This document shows, piece by piece, positions 19,262-27,256 of a stretch of DNA of 64,000 bases. Positions within the stretch are counted from its first letter, which is position 1, and every line of letters begins with the position of its first letter. This DNA comes from Pseudonocardiales bacterium (GTDB lineage: Bacteria; Actinomycetota; Actinomycetes; Mycobacteriales; Pseudonocardiaceae): contig JAFAPC010000176.1 in NCBI GenBank assembly GCA_019247305.1, positions 24,769-88,768 of the forward strand. Direction: 5' to 3'. The notes beneath the pieces are model-generated. The model made no database searches. It was not told where the DNA came from and worked only from the letters and a program-made list of their open reading frames with translations. Both the position numbers and the translations under genes were made by a program.

Positions 19262-19831
19262 TCATGACTTCCCCCGACCGAAGAGCCGACCGAAGAACCG
19301 CTTCAGCGCAGTGATGGTCGCCTGCATGGCGATGCTGAAACCTTTCACCGGAGCAGCTTCGCGCTGGACGGGTGCCGCACCCCGGGCGGCCCGCCCAATA
19401 TCATCCGCGATACATTTGGCAAAACTTTTCATGAGGACACTGGTGACATCCTGGACCATGCCTCTGCCGAACTGGGCAGCTGCCCCGGAGAGCTGAAGAT
19501 CCTGGGCCACCTTGACGCGCGTCCCCGTTCCAGAGGGCACCATCGTCGAGGTCACTGACATGGTGGCCTGGCCCTTGCCCTTCTCCTCCGAGCCGGATGC
19601 CTTCATCACAATCCGCTTGGCGGCCTCGTCGCGCAACACGATCTGGGCCGTACCGGAAAATTTGAGTGACACCGGCCCCATCTTGGTCGTCACTCGCCCC
19701 TTGTACACGTCGCCATGGACATCGGTGAGTTCGGCGCCTGGCAGGCACGGTGCGATCCGTGGCACGTCTTGCATGTGCCGCCACACCTGCTCAAGCGGCG
19801 CAGCAACCTCGAACTCGTTCTCGATCAGCAT
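19262..19831 (-). CDS. coxG: CoxG, SRPBCC-fold CO dehydrogenase accessory protein
   Basis: A 189-residue protein. Residues 1-145 form the SRPBCC (START-like) ligand-pocket fold typical of CoxG: FEVAAPLEQVWRHMQDVPR, then PCLPGAELT, YKGRVTTKMGPVSL and MVQDVTSVLMKSFAKCI. The C-terminal 40 residues end in a basic amphipathic helix (TALKRFFGRLFGRGKS). In this family such a tail anchors the protein to the membrane, and CoxG is reported to deliver quinone to CO dehydrogenase. The gene follows coxF by 16 bases in the order coxM-S-L-F-G. The five small membrane proteins directly downstream may work at the same membrane interface. Confidence 0.9.
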   Translation of the reverse strand: MLIENEFEVAAPLEQVWRHMQDVPRIAPCLPGAELTDVHGDVYKGRVTTKMGPVSLKFSGTAQIVLRDEAAKRIVMKASGSEEKGKGQATMSVTSTMVPSGTGTRVKVAQDLQLSGAAAQFGRGMVQDVTSVLMKSFAKCIADDIGRAARGAAPVQREAAPVKGFSIAMQATITALKRFFGRLFGRGKS

Positions 19832-19847
19832 CGACTACTCGCTCTCC

Positions 19848-20834
19848 TTATCCCGACCCGGCGAATGCGGTGGGGTCCCCCTCGAATGCCTTCAGGCATC
19901 CCGCGCAGCAGAAATAGTACGTGGTGCCATCATAATCCAGTTTCTGGCGCGCGGACCCCACCTCCACTGTCATGCCGCACACTGGGTCGATTACTTCGGT
20001 GACCTCGGGCATCGCCACCCGCACACCCGTGGCGAACTCACCAGCTGCCCTGCGCTTCACCAACTCGGCGAGCACCCCCACCGCAATCTCGCGATGCGAG
20101 ACTTTCCCTAAGTCAAGACCTGCTGGTACCGTCACCCGGGCTAACGTTTCCTTGGACAACCCCCGGTCTGCCAAGTAGTCGAGCACCGATTTGGCCCGCG
20201 GACGGGAACCCACCAAACCGACGTAAGCCGGACCGGCAAGCAGCGCCTGCTCGACAGCCTCCTCGTCGTGATGACCTTGCGTGGCAACCACAACGAGTGA
20301 GCGCTCAGTGACGCCAGCTAACTTGAAATCGAGTTCACTGACGACACACTGAGCACAGAGATGGTCCTCCGCGGCGCCGCCGTCGGGGTCGACGAGCACC
20401 GTCCGCCAGCCAATCGCCTGTCCCATCTGCACGAGAGCTTCCACCATTGGCGAGCGCCCGACCACAACGAGGTGCGGCTTGGGCTCGACCGGCTCAATGT
20501 AGATCTCCAGGGCCCCCTCGCTCTGGCAGGACATCGGTACGTAGCTGATCCCCTCCCGAACCGCCACCGACTCGAGCTCGTCCGGAGTGCCGAGGAACAC
20601 CAGGCGCGGCACACCCTCGGCGAGGACGTGCCGCGCCTCGCGGACAACAACCGGCTCAGCGCAAGCGCCACCGATCCATCCGACTACCTGCCCGGAGGCC
20701 GTGATGAGCGCCCGACATCCCTCCTTGCCTGAGGACGGGCCGCGCCGCCACACCACAGTAGCCAGCGCGAACGTCTCGCCCCGCTGCACCAGCTCACGAG
20801 CGTGCTCGAGGACGTCCCACCCATCCATGGCCAT
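19848..20834 (-). CDS. coxF: CoxF-like XdhC/CoxI-family maturation protein with C-terminal YHS domain
   Basis: 328 residues. The N-terminal part is the XdhC/CoxI domain (TFALATVVWRRGPSSGKEG and VVGWIGGACAEPVV), and the middle is its Rossmann-type domain (LVVVGRSPMVEALVQMGQ and YVGLVGSRPRAKSVL). Such proteins bind the molybdenum cofactor and help sulfurate and insert it into xanthine-oxidase-family enzymes. From about residue 282 there is a YHS domain (DPVCGMTVEV then YYFCCAGCLKAF) whose Cys residues probably bind a metal, perhaps copper for the CuMo centre. The gene is 18 bases after coxL. The ATG at 20832-20834 or the one two codons later are equally likely starts. Confidence 0.87.
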   Translation of the reverse strand: MAMDGWDVLEHARELVQRGETFALATVVWRRGPSSGKEGCRALITASGQVVGWIGGACAEPVVVREARHVLAEGVPRLVFLGTPDELESVAVREGISYVPMSCQSEGALEIYIEPVEPKPHLVVVGRSPMVEALVQMGQAIGWRTVLVDPDGGAAEDHLCAQCVVSELDFKLAGVTERSLVVVATQGHHDEEAVEQALLAGPAYVGLVGSRPRAKSVLDYLADRGLSKETLARVTVPAGLDLGKVSHREIAVGVLAELVKRRAAGEFATGVRVAMPEVTEVIDPVCGMTVEVGSARQKLDYDGTTYYFCCAGCLKAFEGDPTAFAGSG

Positions 20835-20852
20835 CGACCTGTCTATCCAGTC

Positions 20853-23243
20853 CTAGGAGGCATCGGTCTTGACCGGAGGTGCCCCCGATATATCACGCCG
20901 GTACGTGATAGCCTCCCACACCCGGCTCGGTAGCAGCGGCATATCGATGTTGCGGACACCGGTGTCGTCAAGGGCATTCATCACCGCGTTCACGAATGCC
21001 GCCGGCCCACCGACACACGCACACTCACCAATGCCTTTAGCGCCGATCGGGTGGTGTGGGGAGGGCGTCACGACCTCATGAAGCTCGAAACCTGGAGTTT
21101 CCCACGCGGTCGGCAGCAGGTAGTCCATGTAGTTCGAGCCCACGCAGTTGCCCTCGTCGTCGAAGGTAATGAACTGCATGTTGGACATCGCGTAGGCTTC
21201 GGTCATCCCACCCATGATCTGAGCCTCGACGATCATTGGGTTGATGCGCACACCGCAGTCATCGACGGCGACCATGCGCAACACGTCCCACACACCGGTC
21301 TCCGGATCGACCTCGACCGTCACGATGTAACACGCGAACGGCCATGTCATGTTCGGCGGGTCGTAGTACGCGTTGTTCTCTAGCCCCGGCTCCATGCCAT
21401 CAGGCATGTTGCTGTATGCCGCCATCGCGCATTCCTGGATACTCACGCCCCTGTTCGGGGCGCCCCGCACGTAGAAGCGCCCGAGCTCCCACTCCACATC
21501 CTCCTCGGAGACCTCCAGGAGATGGGCCGCCAACTTCCTCGCCTTGGCCCGGATTTTGCGGGCCACCATGGCCGTTGCCGCGCCCGCGACCGGCGTGCTA
21601 CGGGAGGCGTAGGTGCCCATGCCGAACGGGGTGTTGTCGGTGTCGCCGTGCTGCACGAGAATGTCTGCGGCCGGAATGCCGAGCTCGTGGGTGACGATCT
21701 GCGCGAACGTGGTCTCGTGGCCTTGGCCTTGAGTCTTTGATCCGATCTTCAGGATCGCCTTCCCGCTCGGGTGTACCCGCAGCTCTGCGCAGTCGAACAT
21801 CTTGATGCCGAGAATGTCGTATTCGCGACTGTTACCCGCACCAAGTGGCTCGGTCATGGTGGAGATACCAATCCCGAGCCGCCGACCCTGGGCGCGAGCT
21901 TCCTCTTTCTCCCGCAAAAATTCTTCATAGCCGATCGCCTGGAGCCCGACATTCAGGCACTTCTCGTACTGTCCGGAGTCCAACAAGAAACCGTAGGGCG
22001 TACGGAACGGGAACTGATGGTCCTTTACCAGGTTTATCCGCCGGAACTCTGCCTGATCCATGCCCAGATCGTCGGCCGCAGCCTGGATGGCGCGTTCCTG
22101 GAAGAACATCGCTTCGGTGACCCGGAAGGAGCACCGATATGCGACGCCGCCGGGCGCCTTGTTCGTATACGTGCCCTGCGCCGTCATATACGCGTACGGG
22201 ATGTCGTAGCAAGCGAACGCCGAATGGAGCAGCCCGATCTTGAACTTGGTGGGCTGAGCGTCCGAGAAGAACGCGCCATTGTCGGTGTCCGCGTGGAAAC
22301 GCACGGCGAGAATCTTGCCGTCCTTGCGGAGCGCGAGCTCGCCCTTGTAGTACATATCGCGCGCGTATCCGGTGGAAATGAGGTTACCGGTCTTGTCCTC
22401 GATCCACTTGACCGGCCGCGCGAGCAGAATGGAACAGAGAATCGAGCAGACGTACCCCGGATAGACGGGGACCTTGTTGCCGAACCCACCACCGATGTCG
22501 GGCGAGATGATTCGGATCATGTGCTCTGGAAGTTCGGCGACGATCGCCACCGCCGCCCGAATGATGTGCGGCGCCTGGGTCGTCATGTAGACCGTGAGCT
22601 TCGTGGTCGCCGCGTTGTAGTCGGCGATCGACCCACAGCACTCGATCGGTGAGGGGTGCGACCGTGGGTAGTGCAGCTCAATCTTTGAGACTAGGTCGGC
22701 CTGCGCGAAGGCACGTTCGGTCCCTTCCCGGTCGCCGACGTCCCAGCGGTAACAGATGTTGTCGGTCTGCCCTTCCTTGTCGTCCCGAATAATGGGGGCG
22801 CCTTCCGCGACGGCTTGGCAAGGGTTAACGATTACTGGCAGTGGCTCGTACTCGACGACGATCGCCTCACAGCCGTCCTTGGCGATATAGGGATCGTCAG
22901 CGACCACGCACGCGATTTCCTGACCCTGGAACCGCACCTTGTCGGTGGCGAGCACCGCCTGAGTGTCGTAGGACAGCGTCGGCATCCACGCCAGGTTGTG
23001 CTGGGCTGCCATGTCGCCGGTGAGCACCATGTGCACGCCCGGAATCTGCCAGGCCTTACTCGTGTCGATCGACGTGATCCGCGCGTGGGCCAATGGGCTG
23101 CGGAGAATCTCCATGTGCAGCATGCCGGGCAGCTTGAAGTCATCGGTGTAGTTGCCCTTACCCACAACGAAGCGGTCATCCTCTACCCGCTTGCGGCTTG
23201 CACCCAAGCCACCGATCTTGATTTCGTCTAATGCCTGCGCCAC
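20853..23243 (-). CDS. coxL: Aerobic carbon monoxide dehydrogenase large subunit, form I
   Basis: The 796-residue catalytic subunit, oxidising CO to CO2 at a [CuSMoO2] centre with molybdopterin cytosine dinucleotide. The active-site loop reads AYRCSFR with the copper-binding Cys near residue 371; this is the form I signature, distinct from AYRGAGR of form II. Other family motifs are seen: DIGGGFGNKVPVYPGY, GQGHETTFAQIVTHELG, and the closing GAKGIGECACVGGPAAF with the catalytic Glu. The length is normal. The start is GTG at 23241-23243, seven bases after AAAGGAG. It lies 39 bases after coxS and before coxF. The enzyme is likely to pass electrons through CoxS and CoxM to quinone at the cytoplasmic membrane. 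Confidence 0.96.
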   Translation of the reverse strand: MAQALDEIKIGGLGASRKRVEDDRFVVGKGNYTDDFKLPGMLHMEILRSPLAHARITSIDTSKAWQIPGVHMVLTGDMAAQHNLAWMPTLSYDTQAVLATDKVRFQGQEIACVVADDPYIAKDGCEAIVVEYEPLPVIVNPCQAVAEGAPIIRDDKEGQTDNICYRWDVGDREGTERAFAQADLVSKIELHYPRSHPSPIECCGSIADYNAATTKLTVYMTTQAPHIIRAAVAIVAELPEHMIRIISPDIGGGFGNKVPVYPGYVCSILCSILLARPVKWIEDKTGNLISTGYARDMYYKGELALRKDGKILAVRFHADTDNGAFFSDAQPTKFKIGLLHSAFACYDIPYAYMTAQGTYTNKAPGGVAYRCSFRVTEAMFFQERAIQAAADDLGMDQAEFRRINLVKDHQFPFRTPYGFLLDSGQYEKCLNVGLQAIGYEEFLREKEEARAQGRRLGIGISTMTEPLGAGNSREYDILGIKMFDCAELRVHPSGKAILKIGSKTQGQGHETTFAQIVTHELGIPAADILVQHGDTDNTPFGMGTYASRSTPVAGAATAMVARKIRAKARKLAAHLLEVSEEDVEWELGRFYVRGAPNRGVSIQECAMAAYSNMPDGMEPGLENNAYYDPPNMTWPFACYIVTVEVDPETGVWDVLRMVAVDDCGVRINPMIVEAQIMGGMTEAYAMSNMQFITFDDEGNCVGSNYMDYLLPTAWETPGFELHEVVTPSPHHPIGAKGIGECACVGGPAAFVNAVMNALDDTGVRNIDMPLLPSRVWEAITYRRDISGAPPVKTDAS

Positions 23244-23282
23244 GTCGCGTCTCCTTTGTCGTCGACTCTGGGCCGCTCGTCG

Positions 23283-23777
23283 TCAGCGGCTGACTGCCCT
23301 CGCCTCGGACCGGAGTTTCTCCGCAGCCCACAGCACGGACTTCACAATATTTTGGTAACCGGTGCAACGACAGAGGTTGCCGGACAGCGCCCAGCGCACG
23401 TCCTCTTCCGTCGGGTCGGGGTTCTCGTCGAGAAGCGCCTTCGATGCCAGCATCATCCCGGGCGTGCAGAAACCGCACTGCAGCCCGTGCTCCTCCCTAA
23501 ACCCTTCCTGAATGGGGTGGAGCTCACTGGGTATGCCGAGGCCTTCGACCGTCATCACCTCATGTCCGTCGGCCATAACTGCGAACATCGTGCACGACTT
23601 CATGGGCAAGCCGTCGACGAGCACGGTGCACGCCCCACAGTTCGTCGTGTCGCAGCCGATGTGCGTACCCGTCAGCCCCAGCACTTCGCGCAGGAAGTGG
23701 GCCAAGAGTAAGCGAGGCTCGACATCGACCGATCTGGGTTGCCCATTCACCACGACGTTTATCCGCCGCTCTTCCAC
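23283..23777 (-). CDS. coxS: Carbon monoxide dehydrogenase small subunit, [2Fe-2S] protein
   Basis: 164 residues. The GTG at 23775-23777 follows AAGGAGG by four bases; the longer upstream frame has no site and is rejected. The N-terminal plant-ferredoxin-like domain has Cys42, Cys47, Cys50 and Cys62 ([16 protein letters not shown]), and the C-terminal helical domain has Cys101, Cys104, Cys136 and Cys138 (QCGFCTPGM and [11 protein letters not shown]). These match the eight ligands of the two [2Fe-2S] clusters in known CoxS within a residue. It carries electrons from CoxL to the FAD of CoxM. The gene lies between coxM (58 bases) and coxL in the classical M-S-L order. Confidence 0.95.
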   Translation of the reverse strand: MEERRINVVVNGQPRSVDVEPRLLLAHFLREVLGLTGTHIGCDTTNCGACTVLVDGLPMKSCTMFAVMADGHEVMTVEGLGIPSELHPIQEGFREEHGLQCGFCTPGMMLASKALLDENPDPTEEDVRWALSGNLCRCTGYQNIVKSVLWAAEKLRSEARAVSR

Positions 23778-23835
23778 GCCGCCTCCTTGACGTCGCCACT
23801 GACTTTGCCCGTACCCACCGAGAGATCCAAACGCT

Positions 23836-24702
23836 TCAGGCCGCCATGGCCTGCCGGTTGCCCAACGCCCGCGCGACGAAGGTGTACACAATGTGCCGCT
23901 TGTACTCAGCGCTACCGCGAACGTCGCTCTTGGGCTGAGCCGCTTCCGCCGCCAGGGCCGCCGCCTGCTCGATCGTGCTGGGATTCAGCGTCTTACCAGC
24001 CAGCGCCTGCTCGGCCGCGGTGCACTGAATGTTGTTTGACCCGACACCGGTCAGCGCAATACCCGCCCGGTTGATCGTGGCGCCGGACGTCTCCAGGGCG
24101 ACTGCGACGCCAACGGTGGCGAAGTCTCCCACCCTCCGCTCAAGTTTGAGGTACGTTCCTGACCGCGTGCCTCGTGGCGCCGGCACTCGTGCCCGCACCG
24201 CGATCTCGCCCACCTGCAGGGAGTTCTGGAACGGCCCGATCACGAACTGGGATACCGGTATGGCGCGCTCACCTCGCGCACTGCGGGCGATGATCTCCCC
24301 GCCCAGCGCCAACATCACCGACGCCCAGTCACCCTGCGGATCCGCGTGGCACAGCGAACCGACCAAGGTTCCGCGGCTGCGAACCATGGGATCAGCGATG
24401 AGCGGCGCACACCTTGACATCGTGGGATGTCTGCTCCGCAGCAGCGGAGACCGTTCCAGAGTTCTGTGCCGACACAGCGCGCCGATGTCCAGCGACCCGT
24501 CAGTGTCCTCGTCGTGGTAGTCCAGTCCGGGGATATTGTTGATATCAACGATTACCGCTGGCGCGGAAAAGCGCAGCTTGATGAGCGGAATGAGGCTTTG
24601 TCCCCCGGCGAGCACCTTCGCCTCGTCACCGTACGCCTGCAAAACGCCGAACGCTTCGTCAAGCGAACGTGGAGCCTCGTAGTGGAAACGAGACGGGTAC
24701 AT
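23836..24702 (-). CDS. coxM: Carbon monoxide dehydrogenase medium subunit, FAD protein
   Basis: 288 residues, the usual CoxM length. The first FAD pyrophosphate motif AGGQS is at residues 32-36, the expected place. The second, normally TIGG near 111-114, reads TLVGS at 112-116: the third position is Val instead of Gly, then [10 protein letters not shown] follows as usual. The C-terminal CO dehydrogenase flavoprotein domain is intact ([19 protein letters not shown] and [12 protein letters not shown]). The ATG follows GGAGGAGG by six bases. It is the first core gene of the minus-strand cox operon. The changed FAD motif is worth checking, but the fold and length argue for a working subunit. Confidence 0.93.
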   Translation of the reverse strand: MYPSRFHYEAPRSLDEAFGVLQAYGDEAKVLAGGQSLIPLIKLRFSAPAVIVDINNIPGLDYHDEDTDGSLDIGALCRHRTLERSPLLRSRHPTMSRCAPLIADPMVRSRGTLVGSLCHADPQGDWASVMLALGGEIIARSARGERAIPVSQFVIGPFQNSLQVGEIAVRARVPAPRGTRSGTYLKLERRVGDFATVGVAVALETSGATINRAGIALTGVGSNNIQCTAAEQALAGKTLNPSTIEQAAALAAEAAQPKSDVRGSAEYKRHIVYTFVARALGNRQAMAA

Positions 24703-24847
24703 CCAGATCCTCCTCCGAGTCCTGAACAGTCAACGGAAAACCTGCCCTAACTATCGGGCCACCTATTAGGTATCCTTATCAGATGTCAGGAAGGACGATA
24801 ACTCCCTATCTACCCCTAGCGGCAATGCTGGAGCCGCCGGATGGGTT

Positions 24848-25237
24848 TTACGAGTCCATCAGACCAAGTCCGTGACGCGGGGGAGGTTCGTCGTCCGACC
24901 CATACCGCCAACTCGGGGCGCTCGGAGCGCTCGACGTGGTGGAAGGAGTGGTGGAAGGCGGAGTATCTTCCGGCACATATCCTCGACGCGAGGCGGGCGG
25001 GTCTGACGGACGCTCCGGTTCGACAACCGCCACCGGGAGGCTCTCTTCCTCGGGGTTGGGTCGAGGCCGCTGGTGGGGCGGCCACGGGCCGGGCACCGGC
25101 TGGCCAGCGATGCGAAGAAAGTCCACGACTTCTGGCCAGGCCCAGATGGTGGGGCTCTTCCCCGTCTTCGGCGCGTTCTCGATCAGCTCGTAGATCCGGG
25201 GGTTGCCTCGACTGTGTCCGTCAGACTCGATCGCCAT
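24848..25237 (-). CDS. Proline-rich small protein upstream of coxM, unknown
   Basis: 129 residues. The first 50 look like a small folded domain (RIYELIENAPKTGKSP then WAWPEVVDFLRIAGQP), and the remainder is a Pro/Ser/Thr-rich linker (VPEDTPPSTTPSTTSS) ending in a short basic tail. The ATG follows GAGAGGGG by seven bases. It is 145 bases upstream of coxM in the same direction and may be the first gene of the cox minus operon, or an independent gene. No family is recognised. The neighbouring 24703-24847 gap is AT-richer than its surroundings and probably holds a promoter for coxM. Confidence 0.5.
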   Translation of the reverse strand: MAIESDGHSRGNPRIYELIENAPKTGKSPTIWAWPEVVDFLRIAGQPVPGPWPPHQRPRPNPEEESLPVAVVEPERPSDPPASRRGYVPEDTPPSTTPSTTSSAPSAPSWRYGSDDEPPPRHGLGLMDS

Positions 25238-25485
25238 CCCCTGTCCCCTCTCTCGCTCCCGTGCTGACGTCTGGTACGGTGGTCTGCTCCTCCGTGTCCA
25301 TCTGTCTGTCCATCTATCTATTTTTACTTTTTACTGTGACTTACGGCACTAGTGCACACGGATGAGCGTGAGCGTGTCAAGAGGATCTACGTGCCCCGAA
25401 CGTGGCGCGATCCGGCCCACGACGTCCCAGGCAGGGCTATGTGTCGATAGTTGTTTTACAGCTCCAGGCGCGGGAGGATAAGGCT

Positions 25486-26457
25486 ATGGCCACCGCAGCG
25501 CCGTTGACCCTGCGCGAGGGCGATCGCGGCCGCCTCGAGGCGTTGGTGCGCTCAGCCTCGGCGCCGCCCAGCCTCGCGCGGCGAGCGCGGATCGTGCTGA
25601 TGTCGGCGGAGGGCCTGACGAACACAGAGATCGCTCGCCGGAGCGGATCGACTCGCCCGACGGTGGTGAGCTGGCGCACCCGCTATGCCGCCGGGGGGAT
25701 CAACGCCCTCGTCGACCTACCCCGGTCTGGTCGACCGGCCGTGGTGGACGAGCTGGAGGTGGTGGCCGCCACGCTGGCTAACGGCGGCCGTCCACCTGCG
25801 CGTCTGGGAGTGGACCACTGGTCATCCCGGCTGCTGGGCCAGCAGCTGGGCATCTCGTTTGCCACAGTCGCTCGGATCTGGCGTAAGTGGGGCATCCAAC
25901 CGGATCACGTTGGGACGTTTGCCTTCAGTACCGACCTCACGCGCCAAGCCCAAAACCGCGACCTCAGTGGCCTGTACTTCAACCTCTCCCAGCGCGCCGC
26001 GGCGTTGCACCGGCCAGGGCTGGCCAGCGCCGCTGCAGAACAGGGGGCCGCTGCAGAACACGGGGCAGCCCGAGCCGACCCGTGGCTCAAGCTCGTGGAG
26101 GTCTCCCTCGGCATCATCACTCAGCAGGCCATCCGCCGCGGAACCTTCGCCTCGGTGCGCAACCTCATCGACGCCCTGGGTGCCCTGACCGGCGGCTGGC
26201 AGGACCAGCACGAACTGTCTAGCCGAACCGGCGCCCTGGAGCACCCCGCCGAGACCACCGTCGGGCACCTCCGCCGTCAAACGACTTCTGACACGCACGA
26301 TGACCTGGATAAAGGATCTTCACGATCGGGGGAAAGTAGTCTTTCCCAGGAGCGGGACCGCTCAGCGGGGCGGACCCGAGACGCCAAGTCGGTGCGGGCG
26401 GAGTTCCACGGGAGGCGAGGCCGACGGTCCGGACCGACGAGTAGACCGGGCAGCTAG
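25486..26457 (+). pseudogene. IS630-family transposase with internal deletion of the catalytic domain
   Basis: The ATG at 25486 follows GGGAGGA. Residues 1-145 match the IS630 N-terminus: LARRARIVLMSAEGLTN, the helix-turn-helix EIARRSGSTRPTVVSW, and HWSSRLLGQQLGISFAT. The family's next segment (GLYxNPP... then the first catalytic Asp in VDEKSQ) breaks off after DLSGLYFNLSQRA. About 35 unrelated residues follow, then the sequence picks up near the family C-terminus (WLKLVEVSLGIITQQAIRRG). The DDE core is therefore missing and the element is dead. Reading past about 26280 is only run-on. No terminal inverted repeats were identified. It marks the right border of the cox island and suggests past rearrangement there. 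Confidence 0.8.
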
Positions 26458-26461
26458 CCAC

Positions 26462-27208
26462 GTGAACTCGCTGCGAGCAGTCATCTTCGATGTGGACGGC
26501 ACCCTGGCGGACACCGAACGAGACGGCCATCGGGTGGCCTTCAATGAGGCCTTCGAAGCGGCCGGGCTGGGTTACCGGTGGAGCGTCGAAGAATACGGCC
26601 GCCTTCTCACCACCACCGGTGGTCGTCGACGCATCGAACGGTACCTCCAATCCCGAGGACACTCCCCTACCGAGGCCGCTGCCTTGGCGGCGCACCTGCA
26701 CCGGGACAAAACCCGCCGGTTTGCGGGGCTGGTCCGCACGGGCGCGATCCGGGCTCGGCCCGGAGCCACAGAGCTGGTCTCCGCGCTGAGAGCCGAGGGT
26801 GTGGCCACCGCGGTCGCCACCACAGGCACGAGCGAATGGGTGCTGCCGTTGCTCGACACGCTTTTCGGACTCGATGCCTGGAACATCGTCGTCACCGGGT
26901 CAGACGTTACTGCCCTCAAGCCCGACCCGGCCGTCTACCGGGAGACGCTGGCTCGCTTAGGTCTGCAGCCCGCCGAGGCGATCGCCGTGGAGGACTCGGC
27001 GAACGGGGTGCAAGCCGCCGTCTCCGCAGGGCTGCGGTGTGTGGCGGTGGTCAATGAGTACACCCGCGACCAGGATCTGTCTGGCGCAGTGGCGGTCCTG
27101 GATGACCTGGCTCGCCCCGAGGGGGTCTCGGTGCTCCGTGGCCCTCCGCAGTGGGCGCAGGGCCTGACCGTCGCGGCATTGCGGCGCCTCGCCGCCGGGG
27201 TCGGGTAA
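26462..27208 (+). CDS. CbbY-type HAD phosphatase
   Basis: About 248 residues from the GTG at 26462; a longer frame upstream lies in transposase run-on sequence and is rejected, though no good ribosome site is visible. HAD motif I is FDVDGTLADTE with the CbbY-typical RDGHRVAFNEAF after it; the cap has LLTTTGGRRRI; motif II is VATTGTS, motif III TALKPDPAVY, and motif IV AVEDSANGVQAA. CbbY removes the 1-phosphate of xylulose-1,5-bisphosphate, a Rubisco inhibitor, so its place beside a CO dehydrogenase suggests a link to the Calvin cycle. A beta-phosphoglucomutase-like role is the alternative. The downstream fprA gene starts 48 bases later. Confidence 0.8.
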   Translation: MNSLRAVIFDVDGTLADTERDGHRVAFNEAFEAAGLGYRWSVEEYGRLLTTTGGRRRIERYLQSRGHSPTEAAALAAHLHRDKTRRFAGLVRTGAIRARPGATELVSALRAEGVATAVATTGTSEWVLPLLDTLFGLDAWNIVVTGSDVTALKPDPAVYRETLARLGLQPAEAIAVEDSANGVQAAVSAGLRCVAVVNEYTRDQDLSGAVAVLDDLARPEGVSVLRGPPQWAQGLTVAALRRLAAGVG

Positions 27209-27256
27209 CGTCGAGCGGGAAAAGAACATGTTCGATGCGCGGGAGGTGCATCAGCG

